The notes under the pieces were generated by a model that was not told the origin of the DNA, ran no database searches, and saw only the letters and a program-made list of their open reading frames with translations. Shown one piece after another: positions 35,493 through 44,787 of a stretch of DNA of 64,000 nucleotides. Origin of the DNA: Bacteroides uniformis (lineage in GTDB: Bacteria; Bacteroidota; Bacteroidia; Bacteroidales; Bacteroidaceae); contig NZ_CP102263.1 of NCBI RefSeq assembly GCF_025147485.1, positions 2,741,501-2,805,500 on the forward strand, read 5' to 3'. A program made the translations under genes and the position numbers. Position 1 is the first letter of the stretch. Each line of letters starts with the position of its first letter.

Positions 35493-35562
35493 ATTGAAGG
35501 CTCTAATGGTCTTCATTCATAGATGATGATTGGAACAGCCGGTTCGTGAGAATCGGCTGTTT
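35493..35562 (+). repeat. Right copy of ~70-bp inverted repeat bounding the SusCD segment
   Basis: Inverted relative to 29534-29604, about 90% identical. The outer half is the terminator hairpin described separately. Confidence 0.85.
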
Positions 35563-35567
35563 TTTTG
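35534..35567 (+). terminator. Intrinsic terminator of the SusCD operon
   Basis: AACAGCCG (35534-35541) pairs with CGGCTGTT (35554-35561), followed by a run of seven Ts. Confidence 0.85.
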
Positions 35568-35685
35568 TTTCGTTTGTTTGCATATCAACGGCGGTAATAT
35601 GTTACTTTTGCCCTAAAACCGAAGATAGGCTGCACCTCAGCATAAAAAATGGACAAGTTCATTTTATTTTGCATTCGGTTTGTAC

Positions 35686-35693
35686 TATCTTTG
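35686..35693 (+). promoter_or_regulatory. Bacteroides -7 box for the DUF3805 gene
   Basis: TATCTTTG matches TAnnTTTG. Transcription from it would start near 35698, after the farther-upstream ATG at 35649, which supports the start at 35745. Confidence 0.6.
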
Positions 35694-35744
35694 CGAGAAA
35701 TAGCTGAGATGGTAGGAACTGTCTTTGCAAAGATTAGTCTATAT

Positions 35745-36551
35745 ATGGAACAAAGCAAGAAATTTATCTCTCCGGGGGCATGGTTCTCCATGACTTATCC
35801 GGCAGACTGGAATGAATTCGAGGACGGGGAAGGCTCTTTCCTTTTTTATAACCCCAATGAGTGGACCGGTAATTTTCGCATTTCGGCTTTCAAAGGGAAT
35901 GCTACATATGGCAAGGACTCCGTGAAGCAAGAGTTACGGGAAAACTCCTCTGCCATTCCGGTTAGGATAGGCCGGATGGAATGTGCATATAGTAAGGAGA
36001 TGTTCGAGGAAGAAGGTGCGTACTATACTTCCCATTTATGGATAACGGGCGCGGATGAAGTTGCCTTTGAATGTTCGTTTACGGTGAAGAAAGGAGAGCC
36101 GGTTGCAGAAGCGGAGAAGATTATCGCTTCGCTGGAAACGCGGAAGGATGGAGTGAAGTATCCAGCGGAGATAATTCCGGTGCGCCTTTCGGAAATCTAC
36201 CAGATTAATGAAGCATACGAGTGGGTGGATACTACTATAAAGGAATTGTTGAAGAAGGATTTCCAGGGAGCCGAGGAAGACATTGCCAAGATGCAGCAGA
36301 TGATGGAAGAAAGCAACATCGGTCCTAAGAAGAAGGATGCATGGCTGGCTTTTGGCATCGCGCTTTGTGTTATTTTCGCCAATGAAGTGGACGGTATGGA
36401 ATGGCGTACCTTGGTGGACGGAAACCGGGAAGCGCCCATATTGCTGAACACGTCTACCGGTGAATGGATAGACCCCATGAAGCTGGTTTGGAGCAAAGTA
36501 AAGGCAGGAGGTAAAGTGAATCTGCCGGAGATATACAGCTCCTTGTTCTAA
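35745..36551 (+). CDS. DUF3805 domain protein
   Basis: 268 residues from MEQSKKFISPGAWFSM. I recognise the DUF3805-type N-terminal half (PGAWFSMTYPADWNEFEDGEGSFLFYNP) and a DUF3806-like C-terminal half (AWLAFGIALCVIFANEVDGMEWRTLVDG, ... TSTGEWIDPMKLVW). No signal peptide; probably cytoplasmic. The family's function is not known to me. The upstream in-frame ATG at 35649 lies before the predicted transcription start and is rejected. Confidence 0.78.
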   Translation: MEQSKKFISPGAWFSMTYPADWNEFEDGEGSFLFYNPNEWTGNFRISAFKGNATYGKDSVKQELRENSSAIPVRIGRMECAYSKEMFEEEGAYYTSHLWITGADEVAFECSFTVKKGEPVAEAEKIIASLETRKDGVKYPAEIIPVRLSEIYQINEAYEWVDTTIKELLKKDFQGAEEDIAKMQQMMEESNIGPKKKDAWLAFGIALCVIFANEVDGMEWRTLVDGNREAPILLNTSTGEWIDPMKLVWSKVKAGGKVNLPEIYSSLF

Positions 36552-36614
36552 GGTCCGGTCATCTCGGTACTGTGATTTTCAACTTTCAATTTTCATTTTT
36601 CAACTATTAAAGCA

Positions 36615-38504
36615 TTGGCAGCAGTAAATTCAATTCTTCAGGTGGAAAACTTGACCAAGTCGTTCGGTGACTTGGTACTATTCGAAAATATTTCTTTGGG
36701 CTTGTCCGAGGGACAGCGTGTCGGGTTGATAGCCAAGAACGGCAGTGGCAAGACGACATTGCTCAATATCCTTTCCGGCAAGGAAGGGTATGACAATGGC
36801 ACCATTTCCTTCCGTCGTGATTTGCGTGTGGGTTATCTGGAACAAGACCCGCAATATCCCGAAGAGCTGACCGTGCTCGAAGCGTGCTTCCATCATGGCA
36901 ACAGTACTGTCGAGTTAATCAAGGAATATGAACGTTGCATGGAAACGGAGGGGCATCCCGGCTTGGACGAAATTCTGGTGCGTATGGACCATGAAAAAGC
37001 TTGGGAGTACGAGCAGAAGGCGAAACAGATTCTGTCTCAACTTAAAATACGTGATTTCAGTCAGCACGTAAAACATCTGTCCGGCGGGCAGTTGAAGCGT
37101 GTGGCACTTGCCAATACCCTTATCACTGAACCCGATTTGCTGATACTGGACGAGCCTACCAACCACCTCGACCTCGATATGACGGAGTGGCTGGAGGAAT
37201 ATCTCCGCCGGAATAACCTCAGCTTGTTGATGGTGACACACGACCGTTATTTCCTCGACCGTGTATGCTCCGAAATCGTAGAGATAGACAACCGGCAGAT
37301 TTATCAGTATAAAGGCAATTACAGTTATTATCTGGAGAAGCGCCAAGAGCGTATCGAGGCCAAGACTGTGGAGATAGAACGTGCCAATAACCTCTACCGC
37401 ACAGAGCTGGAATGGATGCGCCGCATGCCGCAAGCCCGCGGGCACAAGGCACGCTATCGGGAGGATGCCTTTTACGAGTTGGAGAAGGTGGCAAAGCAGC
37501 GTTTCAACAACGACAATGTAAAGCTGGACGTTAAGGCTTCTTATATAGGCAGTAAGATATTCGAGGCAGACCATCTGTACAAATCCTTTGGTGACTTGAA
37601 GATTCTGGATGATTTCTCTTACATCTTCTCCCGTTACGAAAAGATGGGTATCGTAGGGAATAACGGTACGGGCAAGTCGACCTTCATCAAGATACTGATG
37701 GGGTTGGAGCAGGCAGACAGCGGTACGCTGGACATTGGCGAGACGGTCCGCTTCGGTTACTACTCGCAGGACGGCTTGCAGTTTGACGAGCAGATGAAAG
37801 TGATTGATGTAGTGCAGGACATTGCCGAAGTCATAGAACTGGGCAACGGCAAGAAGCTGACGGCATCGCAATTCCTGCAACATTTCCTGTTTACTCCCGA
37901 GACACAGCACAGCTATGTCTACAAGCTGAGTGGGGGAGAACGCCGCCGCCTCTATCTGTGTACGGTCCTGATGCGCAATCCCAACTTCCTGGTGCTGGAT
38001 GAGCCGACCAATGACCTCGATATTGTGACGCTGAATGTGCTGGAAGAGTATTTGCAGAATTTCAAAGGATGCGTGATTGTGGTGAGCCACGACCGTTATT
38101 TCATGGACAAAGTGGTAGACCATCTGTTAGTGTTCAACGGACAAGGGGACATCCGCGACTTTCCCGGCAACTATACACAATATCGCGACTGGAAAGATGC
38201 GAAAGTCCATCAGGAAAAGGAGAAAGAGAAAGAAGCCGCCAAGGCTCAGGAGGACAAGACGGCGAAGGTGCGTCTGAACGAAAAGCGGCGCATGTCTTTT
38301 AAGGAAAAACGCGAGTTTGAACAATTGGAGCAGGAGATAGCTGACCTGGAAACCGAAAAGAATGCAATTGAAGAGGCTTTGTGCAGCGGTACTTTGTCTG
38401 TGGACGAACTGACGGAGAAGTCGAAACGTTTGCCGGAATTGTCGGACTTGATTGACGAAAAAACATTGCGCTGGCTGGAGCTGAGTGAGATAGAATCGAA
38501 CTGA
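36615..38504 (+). CDS. ABC-F family ATPase (Uup-like)
   Basis: 629 residues, two ABC domains without membrane segments. Walker A KNGSGKTT and NNGTGKST; signatures LSGGQLKRVALA and LSGGERRRLYL; Walker B LLILDEPTNHLD and FLVLDEPTNDLD. A charged linker (about 240-310) and a C-terminal coiled coil (about 545-625) are the Uup-type extension. ABC-F proteins act on ribosomes or, for Uup, on nucleic-acid intermediates. The start is a TTG at 36615; no ATG fits. A low-complexity A/T spacer precedes it. Confidence 0.92.
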   Translation: MAAVNSILQVENLTKSFGDLVLFENISLGLSEGQRVGLIAKNGSGKTTLLNILSGKEGYDNGTISFRRDLRVGYLEQDPQYPEELTVLEACFHHGNSTVELIKEYERCMETEGHPGLDEILVRMDHEKAWEYEQKAKQILSQLKIRDFSQHVKHLSGGQLKRVALANTLITEPDLLILDEPTNHLDLDMTEWLEEYLRRNNLSLLMVTHDRYFLDRVCSEIVEIDNRQIYQYKGNYSYYLEKRQERIEAKTVEIERANNLYRTELEWMRRMPQARGHKARYREDAFYELEKVAKQRFNNDNVKLDVKASYIGSKIFEADHLYKSFGDLKILDDFSYIFSRYEKMGIVGNNGTGKSTFIKILMGLEQADSGTLDIGETVRFGYYSQDGLQFDEQMKVIDVVQDIAEVIELGNGKKLTASQFLQHFLFTPETQHSYVYKLSGGERRRLYLCTVLMRNPNFLVLDEPTNDLDIVTLNVLEEYLQNFKGCVIVVSHDRYFMDKVVDHLLVFNGQGDIRDFPGNYTQYRDWKDAKVHQEKEKEKEAAKAQEDKTAKVRLNEKRRMSFKEKREFEQLEQEIADLETEKNAIEEALCSGTLSVDELTEKSKRLPELSDLIDEKTLRWLELSEIESN

Positions 38505-38548
38505 AGTTCGAAATTGAAAATTAAGAATTAAAAATTAGAACTGAGAAA

Positions 38549-39391
38549 GTGGGAAATCTGACGAATTATCATAGCCATAGCCTTTATTGTGACGGGCGTG
38601 CCGGCATGGAGGACTTTGTGCGTTTTGCATTGAGTGAAGGTTTTACATCTTATGGCTTTTCATCGCATGCTCCATTGCCTTTTTCTACGGCATGGACTAT
38701 GGAGTGGGATATCATGGACGACTATCTATCTGAATTCCATCGTCTGAAGGAGAAGTATGCCGGACGTATCGAACTGTATATCGGTCTGGAGATTGATTAT
38801 CTGAATGAAGCGAGTAATCCGTCCATCGCCCGTTTCAGGGAGTTGCCGTTGGACTACCGTATTGGTTCTGTACATCTTCTCTACAATGACAAAGGGGAAG
38901 TGGTGGATGTAGATGTACCTGCGGATACCTTTAAGACCATTGTAGACGGACATTTCTGCGGTGACTTGGAGCATGTGGTCCGTCTCTATTATGGTAGGTT
39001 GACGAGGATGCTCGAGCTGGGTGGTTTTGATATTGTGGGCCATGCCGATAAGATGCACTACAATGCAGCATGCTATCGCCCGGGATTGCTGGACGAGCCT
39101 TGGTATGATGAGCTGGTTAGGGCGTATTTCGCAGATATTGCCCGTCGCGGCTATCAGGTAGAGGTCAATACCAAAGCCTATCATGACCTGGGTACTTTTT
39201 ACCCCAATGAGCGGTATTTCTCCTACCTGCATGATTTGGGTGTACGTGTGCAGGTAAACAGTGATTCACACTATCCGGAACGGATAAGCAACGGACGTCC
39301 CGAAGCTTTGTGTGCCTTGAGGAAAGCTGGATATGAATCGGTGATGGAACTACACGGAGGAGAATGGAAAGAGATGCCTATCGTGTTTTGA
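38549..39391 (+). CDS. Histidinol-phosphatase, PHP family (HisK type)
   Basis: 280 residues from a GTG start. PHP-fold metal motifs: NYHSHSLYCDG at the N-terminus, GLEIDYL, RIGSVHLL, VGHADKMH and NSDSHYPE near the C-terminus. It is homologous to HisK/HisJ-type histidinol-phosphate phosphatases, the last-but-one step of histidine synthesis. The rest of the his operon is not here. Many Bacteroides also carry HisB with this activity, so the exact substrate of this one is less certain than the fold. Confidence 0.85.
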   Translation: MGNLTNYHSHSLYCDGRAGMEDFVRFALSEGFTSYGFSSHAPLPFSTAWTMEWDIMDDYLSEFHRLKEKYAGRIELYIGLEIDYLNEASNPSIARFRELPLDYRIGSVHLLYNDKGEVVDVDVPADTFKTIVDGHFCGDLEHVVRLYYGRLTRMLELGGFDIVGHADKMHYNAACYRPGLLDEPWYDELVRAYFADIARRGYQVEVNTKAYHDLGTFYPNERYFSYLHDLGVRVQVNSDSHYPERISNGRPEALCALRKAGYESVMELHGGEWKEMPIVF

Positions 39392-39404
39392 GTGAATAGG
39401 ATAC

Positions 39405-39449
39405 AAAAACTCCTGACTTGCCTTTTTGTAAAGGTAGTCAGGAGTTTTT
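39405..39449. terminator. Bidirectional intrinsic terminator
   Basis: AAAAACTCCTGACT (39405-39418) pairs with AGTCAGGAGTTTTT (39436-39449), with T-runs available for both strands. It separates the histidinol-phosphatase and thioredoxin genes, which converge. Confidence 0.92.
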
Positions 39450-39464
39450 TCTTTCTATTATGAA

Positions 39465-39893
39465 CTATTCTGTTTTCAGTAAAAAGTCGTCAATCGCCTT
39501 TTTGTAGGTAGCCTTATCGGCTGCTCCGCGGAAGAGCTGAGGCTCTCCATTCATAGGGATGAATACAAAAAGAGGGATGCTTGTTGCATTGAACAACGCT
39601 GCCAGTTCCTTTTCCTTATCCACATTGACTTTGTAGACAACGATTTTATCGGCATACTCTTTGGCCAGTTCCTTCATAATGGGAGCCACCATGCGGCAAG
39701 GTCCGCACCAGTCGGCATATAAGTCTATGATGGCAGGCTTGTTTCCCTTGTATTTCCAGTCCTGGGATTTCTCATAGTCGAACACATCCTTGATGAACAT
39801 GGCTTTGTTCATGACGATAACTTCTCCGTTTGTTTGAGCATAGGCCAGCATGCAGGAAAACACGAGGGCAACCATTGCTATAATCTTCTTCAT
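39465..39893 (-). CDS. Secreted thioredoxin-like protein
   Basis: 142 residues with a signal peptide (MKKIIAMVALVFSCMLAYA) followed by a thioredoxin fold with active site DWCGPCRM and the cis-Pro in ATSIPLFVF. Probably a periplasmic disulfide reductase or isomerase. It is 9 bp downstream of the cytoplasmic thioredoxin gene and probably cotranscribed. Confidence 0.92.
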   Translation of the reverse strand: MKKIIAMVALVFSCMLAYAQTNGEVIVMNKAMFIKDVFDYEKSQDWKYKGNKPAIIDLYADWCGPCRMVAPIMKELAKEYADKIVVYKVNVDKEKELAALFNATSIPLFVFIPMNGEPQLFRGAADKATYKKAIDDFLLKTE

Positions 39894-39902
39894 TTCTTCT
39901 TG

Positions 39903-40199
39903 TTAAGAGTTTTGTTCTATAACGGCTTTCAAATCCTTACCGCTGATGACACCCGAGTGGCGCCATACGGCTTCGCCTTTCTTAAATACGATAAATGTCG
40001 GTACTGCTTGTATACGGTAGCGGGCAGCAAGTTCTTCGTGCTGGTCTACATCTATTTTGGCGATACGGGCAGCATCTCCTATTTCGTTTTTGAGTTCTTC
40101 CAGTACCGGATGCATCGCCTTGCACGGGCCACACCAGGTTGCAAAGAAATCAACTAAAACGGGCTTTTCTGATTGTATCAATTCTTCAAACTTTTCCAT
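39903..40199 (-). CDS. trxA: Thioredoxin
   Basis: 98 residues from MEKFEELIQ; the longer in-frame start 42 bp upstream would add a Lys-rich tail unlike the family. Active site TWCGPCKA, cis-Pro in QAVPTFIVFKKG. A cytoplasmic disulfide reductant. First of a two-gene thioredoxin unit; 71 bp separate it from the peptidase gene upstream. Confidence 0.93.
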   Translation of the reverse strand: MEKFEELIQSEKPVLVDFFATWCGPCKAMHPVLEELKNEIGDAARIAKIDVDQHEELAARYRIQAVPTFIVFKKGEAVWRHSGVISGKDLKAVIEQNS

Positions 40200-40270
40200 A
40201 ATTTTTTCCTTTCTGTTTTTATTTATTTGTAATGATAACAAAATAGGAGGAGGATTTGTTCGCTAAATCA

Positions 40271-42430
40271 TTATTTAATTGTCATCTCTTCAATGAGATG
40301 CGAAGCTCCCGCGTATTTGTCGATGATGAACAAGGTGTAGCGGATGTCTACACATGCTGCTCGTTGGGAGGACGGACGGAAGGCAATGTCGCCAGTCAGA
40401 CCTTCGTAATTGCGGTCAAAGCCGGTACCTATCAGTTCTCCTTTGGCATTGAACACTGGGCTGCCGGAGTTTCCACCGGTATTGTCTGTGTTGACAATGA
40501 AGCAGATGGGCATTTCGCCGTTCGGCATGGCATAACGTCCGAAATCCTTTGCCTGATACAGCTGTTTCAGTTTGGTGGGGACTACAAACTCCCAATTGTC
40601 GGGATCTTCCTTTTCCATAGCTCCTTTCAGAGTGGTGTAGTAATCATATTTCACACCGTCTGCCGGAGCGTAGGGGAGTACTTGACCGTAGGTCAGGCGC
40701 AAGGTGGAGTTGGCATCCGGATAGATGGGCTGACCATTGGCAAGTTTCATGTCCATCATGCCCTTTACCCATACCTTGTGGGCGGCATTGTAGTTTTTAT
40801 TGGCATCCATCATGGCAATGGAGGTCTGAAGCAGGCCGTCCGTGATGGAATATTTCAGCAAGACCATCCAGTCTGTATTAATCTTGTAGAGGCTGGGCTT
40901 GCGGATGAACTTGGCAAAGTTCTCCTTGTTGCCGAAGATGGAATGTTCAAAGCAGGCGTCGATGAAAGCGTCGCTGTTGCCCTTGAAACGCTTGTCTATG
41001 ATTTGGAAAATACCGATGCGTTGTTCGGCAGGGATATACTTCATGTAGATTTTCAGCATTTCCTTGCCAACAATACGTTCCACTTCGGGGAAGGGGACAG
41101 AGGCAAAGTAGCGGTCGGCTGCCTTCTGAAGGCTGTCTTTAGCTGCTGCAATCTGTTTTTTGTCCTTGTTCTTCAAGGCAGATACCAGTCCTGCGGTGCT
41201 GGGGATACGCATGAAATCGAGTCCCGTCACCAGTGCTTCCTGAATGGCTTGCTGGTGGTAGAGGGCTGGACGGCGTTGCTTTACGATGGCGCGTATCTGG
41301 TCGAATGCTTGCTGATAGCTATTGTCGTTCAGCGAGCGTCCGCGTGCCAGGAGTGCCTCTTGCTGTGCACGTTTAGTGTCCAATACTTTCAGACGGACGA
41401 GACCTTCGTTCATACCGATGGCATTTTTCCAGTAGTTGGCAGAAGATGCATACTTGCTGGCATAGTGGATGCGTACGGCATCGTCTTGCAACATTTGTTT
41501 CATCAGAGCTTTCTGGCGGACATCGCGCACGTGGTGGCGCATGAAGTTGGTGGTTTGCATACGCTCTTCCACCTCGTCGGAAATCATGTAGCGCCAGTTG
41601 CGTCCGGGGAATCCCATGACGAAGGTAAAGTCGCCCTTGCGATAGCCGTCAAGGCTGATGGTGAGATGTTTCTTCACTTTTAGGGGAACGTTGTCTTTGC
41701 TGTAAGCGGCGGGTTTCCCGTCTTTGTCGGCATAAATGCGGAACATGGAGAAATCTCCCGTGTGGCGGGGCCACATCCAGTTGTCGGTGTCTGCACCGAA
41801 CTTGCCGATGGAGGAGGGGGGAGCGCCTACCATGCGGATGTCGCTATAGGTGGTCTTTACGAACAGATAGTATCTGTTTCCACCGTAGAAGGCTTTCAGT
41901 TCCAGTTTGCGGCCGGGTGTCAGGGCGATGCCTTCGGACTTGGCGAAGCGGTCGGCTACTGTTTTCAGGTATTTGGGAGACAGATAATTGGTGCCGTTCG
42001 GGTCGTCGTCGGTTTTCAGTTGTTCGTTTACGTAGTCTGTCACGTCCAGTATCCGGTCGATGTAGGTGACGGTGAGTCCCTTGCAGGGAAGCTCCTCTTC
42101 GCGGGACATAGCCCAGAAACCGTCGGTCAGGTAGTCGTGTTCCACCGAGCTGTGTTGTTGTATGGCGCCATAGCCGCAGTGGTGGTTGGTCAGTACCAGG
42201 CCTTCGGCAGAGATGACTTCGCCGGTACAGCCACCGCCGAAATGCACCACGGCATCCTTCAGGGCAATGCCGTCGGGATTGTAGATTTGGTTGGTGGGGA
42301 TGAGCAGTCCGAGTTCCGTCATGGCTACTTCGTTCTGCTTTTGCAGGTCGGTGAGCATCCACATACCTTCGTCGGCGTGTGCGGCAAGGACAGAAGATGT
42401 AATGAATAATGATAATAGGATTCTTTTCAT
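40271..42430 (-). CDS. S46 dipeptidyl-peptidase, DPP11-like (Asp/Glu-specific)
   Basis: 719 residues with a signal peptide. The S46 triad is visible: His in [12 protein letters not shown], Asp in the [19 protein letters not shown] region, and Ser in [10 protein letters not shown]. The residue 18 positions after the nucleophile Ser is Arg (GTGFDRNYEG). In P. gingivalis the equivalent Arg673 of DPP11 binds acidic P1 side chains, whereas DPP7 has Gly. So this enzyme should release dipeptides with Asp or Glu in second position in the periplasm. It is in tandem with a Gly-type paralogue. Confidence 0.9.
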   Translation of the reverse strand: MKRILLSLFITSSVLAAHADEGMWMLTDLQKQNEVAMTELGLLIPTNQIYNPDGIALKDAVVHFGGGCTGEVISAEGLVLTNHHCGYGAIQQHSSVEHDYLTDGFWAMSREEELPCKGLTVTYIDRILDVTDYVNEQLKTDDDPNGTNYLSPKYLKTVADRFAKSEGIALTPGRKLELKAFYGGNRYYLFVKTTYSDIRMVGAPPSSIGKFGADTDNWMWPRHTGDFSMFRIYADKDGKPAAYSKDNVPLKVKKHLTISLDGYRKGDFTFVMGFPGRNWRYMISDEVEERMQTTNFMRHHVRDVRQKALMKQMLQDDAVRIHYASKYASSANYWKNAIGMNEGLVRLKVLDTKRAQQEALLARGRSLNDNSYQQAFDQIRAIVKQRRPALYHQQAIQEALVTGLDFMRIPSTAGLVSALKNKDKKQIAAAKDSLQKAADRYFASVPFPEVERIVGKEMLKIYMKYIPAEQRIGIFQIIDKRFKGNSDAFIDACFEHSIFGNKENFAKFIRKPSLYKINTDWMVLLKYSITDGLLQTSIAMMDANKNYNAAHKVWVKGMMDMKLANGQPIYPDANSTLRLTYGQVLPYAPADGVKYDYYTTLKGAMEKEDPDNWEFVVPTKLKQLYQAKDFGRYAMPNGEMPICFIVNTDNTGGNSGSPVFNAKGELIGTGFDRNYEGLTGDIAFRPSSQRAACVDIRYTLFIIDKYAGASHLIEEMTIK

Positions 42431-42473
42431 GGTGATGTGCGTTAGAAGAGCATCTGAGAGGGGGGCTATTCAG

Positions 42474-42539
42474 TATACGACTGAATAGGGTTAAGTATAC
42501 GACTGAATGGCATTCACTATACGACTGAATGCCATTCAG
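42474..42539. repeat. 22-bp-period palindromic repeat array C
   Basis: TATACGACTGAAT begins at 42474, 42496 and 42518, exactly 22 bp apart. ATTCAGT / ACTGAAT dyads span the unit borders, and ACTGAATG-C-CATTCAGT closes the array. It lies between the two S46 genes, upstream of the DPP11-like one. The rest of the 42431-42569 gap shows nothing else. Confidence 0.85.
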
Positions 42540-42569
42540 TATGGGAGGTAATCTCTCAGAGGCTTTAAT

Positions 42570-44735
42570 TTATTCTATAATGTTCATTTCTTTTATCAGA
42601 TGACTGCAATTGCCCAGTTTGTCGAGGATGAAGAGCACGTAGCGTATATCCAGTGCAATGCAACGCTGCAGGTCATTGTTGAAGTTGATGTCACCGCTCA
42701 GAGATTCCCAGTTGCCGTCGAAAGCAGTACCGATGAGCTGTCCTTCGCCATTGATGACGGGGCTGCCGGAGTTACCGCCGGTGATGTCGTTCGTCGTGAG
42801 GAAGCAAACCGGCATGGTGCCGTCTGCCATGGCGTAGCGTCCGAAGTCTTTCTTTTGAATCAGTTCTTTCAGCTTGGCGGGTACCACGAATTCACGGTCT
42901 TCGGGATTCTCTTTTTCAAGGATACCGTCGGTAGTGGTATAGTAGTCGTAGTGTACGGCATCGCGTGGGCTGTATGATTTTACATTACCATAGGTCAGAC
43001 GCATGGTGAAGTTGGCATCCGGATAGGAGGGGACGGGCTGTTTCATTTCACCCAAGCCACGGATGTAGGCCTTGTGGAGCAGTTCCATTCCGCTTTCCAG
43101 TTCCATGTATTGCTTTCCGAGTTCCTGCAGCTTTTCGTTCTTGGAGCGCGAGTAAGCCGTAGCAGGGTCTTTCTCGATGGCTTTCACGGTGGGCTTTGCC
43201 AGGAATTTATCCAGGTTCTTGCGGTTGGAGAGGATGGAGTTGTCGTAAATGTTGTCTACGTATGTGTTGTAGTCGCCCTTGAACTCTCCGTTGATGGTTT
43301 GGTAGAAGGAGGGCAGCTCGTCGGCGTTCAGTGCCTTGGCAAGGGCGGGCAGGATGGCTTTGGCTACGGCGCGGTCCACTTCGTGGTCGTAGTCTTTATT
43401 GTGGATACCATCGTATGCATTTTCCAACTGCTTCTTCGAAGCTTGCAGCAATGAGTCGTTCTTCTCTTCGAGCGCTTTCTTTATGTTATCCATGATAAGG
43501 TAGGTACTGCCGAATTCGATAGCACCGCGCAATGCTTCGTTGGTATAGTAGAGCTGGCGCAGCGTGGGGGTGCTTTTCTCGATGATGGCATCAATTTTCT
43601 CTACCACACCCTCGTATTCGGGTTTTCCTTGGGCAAAGGCGGCATACTTTTTCTCGATTTCGGCTTTGGCGCCCAACACGTCATTGTCGATGATTGCCTT
43701 GTTCATACCGATGGAGTTCTTCCAGTAGTTACTGCTTCCGGCAAACTTGCTGGCATACTGGATGCGGGTCTTGTCACTGGCATCCATATACTTGCGCAGC
43801 ACTTCGAGGCGTACGCCGCGCATATCAATCATTGCCTGATTCACGGCGTTCATGCGTTGCTTCACTTCGCTCTGGGTGAGGTAACGTTCTGTGCTGCCGG
43901 GGAAGCCCATAATCATGGCGTAGTCACCTTCGTTCAGACCTTTGATGGAGATGGGCAGGAACTTCGGGGTTTTCAGGGGTACGTTGCTTTCACTGTATTC
44001 AGCCGGCTCTCCGTTGGCATCGGCATAGATACGGAACATGGAGAAGTCGCCCGTGTGGCGCGGCCACATCCAGTTGTCGGTCTCACCGCCAAACTTACCT
44101 ACCGAGGAGGGAGGAGCGGCAACCATACGCACGTCGCTGTATACCTTATAATAGAACATATAGAATTTGTTTCCTGCATAGAAGGGGAGTGCGCGCACTT
44201 CAATGCCCGGTTTACCCTTCAAATCGCTCTTCTCCAGTTCCTCTTTTGCCAGTTTGTTGAGGAACGGGGAAGTCAGTGCATCGATTTCCGTCACTTCGCC
44301 TGCCTTTATTTTAGCGTTGACAAGGTCGGTGATGTCTACAATGCGGTGCACGAAACGGAATTTCAATCCCGGGGTGGGCAGTTCTTCACTGCGGTTCATG
44401 GCCCAGAAACCATCTGTCAGATAATCGTGTTCCACGCTGCTGTGCTGCTGTATGGCACCGTATCCGCAATGGTGATTGGTCAGAATCAGTCCTTCCGGAG
44501 AGATGATTTCGCCGGTACAGCCACCGCCAAAGATACCTACAGCATCTTTCAGTGACACGCCGTTGGGATTATAAAGGTCGTCAGCCTCCAGCTTCAGTCC
44601 TTGCTTTTTCATCATGTCGATGGAGTTCTGCTGCTTCATCAGTTGCAACAACCACATTCCTTCGTCTGCACGCGCAGAGCAGACTGTCAGTGCGGCAATG
44701 GCCGCAAGCAAACCTTTCTTAAATGTAATCTTCAT
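42570..44735 (-). CDS. S46 dipeptidyl-peptidase, DPP7-like (hydrophobic P1)
   Basis: 721 residues, signal peptide ([23 protein letters not shown]). Triad regions [27 protein letters not shown] and [10 protein letters not shown]. Eighteen residues after the Ser is Gly ([10 protein letters not shown]), the DPP7-type S1 pocket that prefers hydrophobic P1 residues. Periplasmic. It and the downstream paralogue give complementary specificity and together could strip dipeptides from most oligopeptides. Confidence 0.9.
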   Translation of the reverse strand: MKITFKKGLLAAIAALTVCSARADEGMWLLQLMKQQNSIDMMKKQGLKLEADDLYNPNGVSLKDAVGIFGGGCTGEIISPEGLILTNHHCGYGAIQQHSSVEHDYLTDGFWAMNRSEELPTPGLKFRFVHRIVDITDLVNAKIKAGEVTEIDALTSPFLNKLAKEELEKSDLKGKPGIEVRALPFYAGNKFYMFYYKVYSDVRMVAAPPSSVGKFGGETDNWMWPRHTGDFSMFRIYADANGEPAEYSESNVPLKTPKFLPISIKGLNEGDYAMIMGFPGSTERYLTQSEVKQRMNAVNQAMIDMRGVRLEVLRKYMDASDKTRIQYASKFAGSSNYWKNSIGMNKAIIDNDVLGAKAEIEKKYAAFAQGKPEYEGVVEKIDAIIEKSTPTLRQLYYTNEALRGAIEFGSTYLIMDNIKKALEEKNDSLLQASKKQLENAYDGIHNKDYDHEVDRAVAKAILPALAKALNADELPSFYQTINGEFKGDYNTYVDNIYDNSILSNRKNLDKFLAKPTVKAIEKDPATAYSRSKNEKLQELGKQYMELESGMELLHKAYIRGLGEMKQPVPSYPDANFTMRLTYGNVKSYSPRDAVHYDYYTTTDGILEKENPEDREFVVPAKLKELIQKKDFGRYAMADGTMPVCFLTTNDITGGNSGSPVINGEGQLIGTAFDGNWESLSGDINFNNDLQRCIALDIRYVLFILDKLGNCSHLIKEMNIIE

Positions 44736-44787
44736 ATAATCAATTATTAAGTAATGTCTTTGAATTTCATTGTCATCGCTTGTGGGC

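Noticed and set aside
40256..41683. 475-codon ORF antisense to the DPP11-like gene
   Set aside because: Antisense shadow; the sense strand carries a signal peptide and catalytic motifs.
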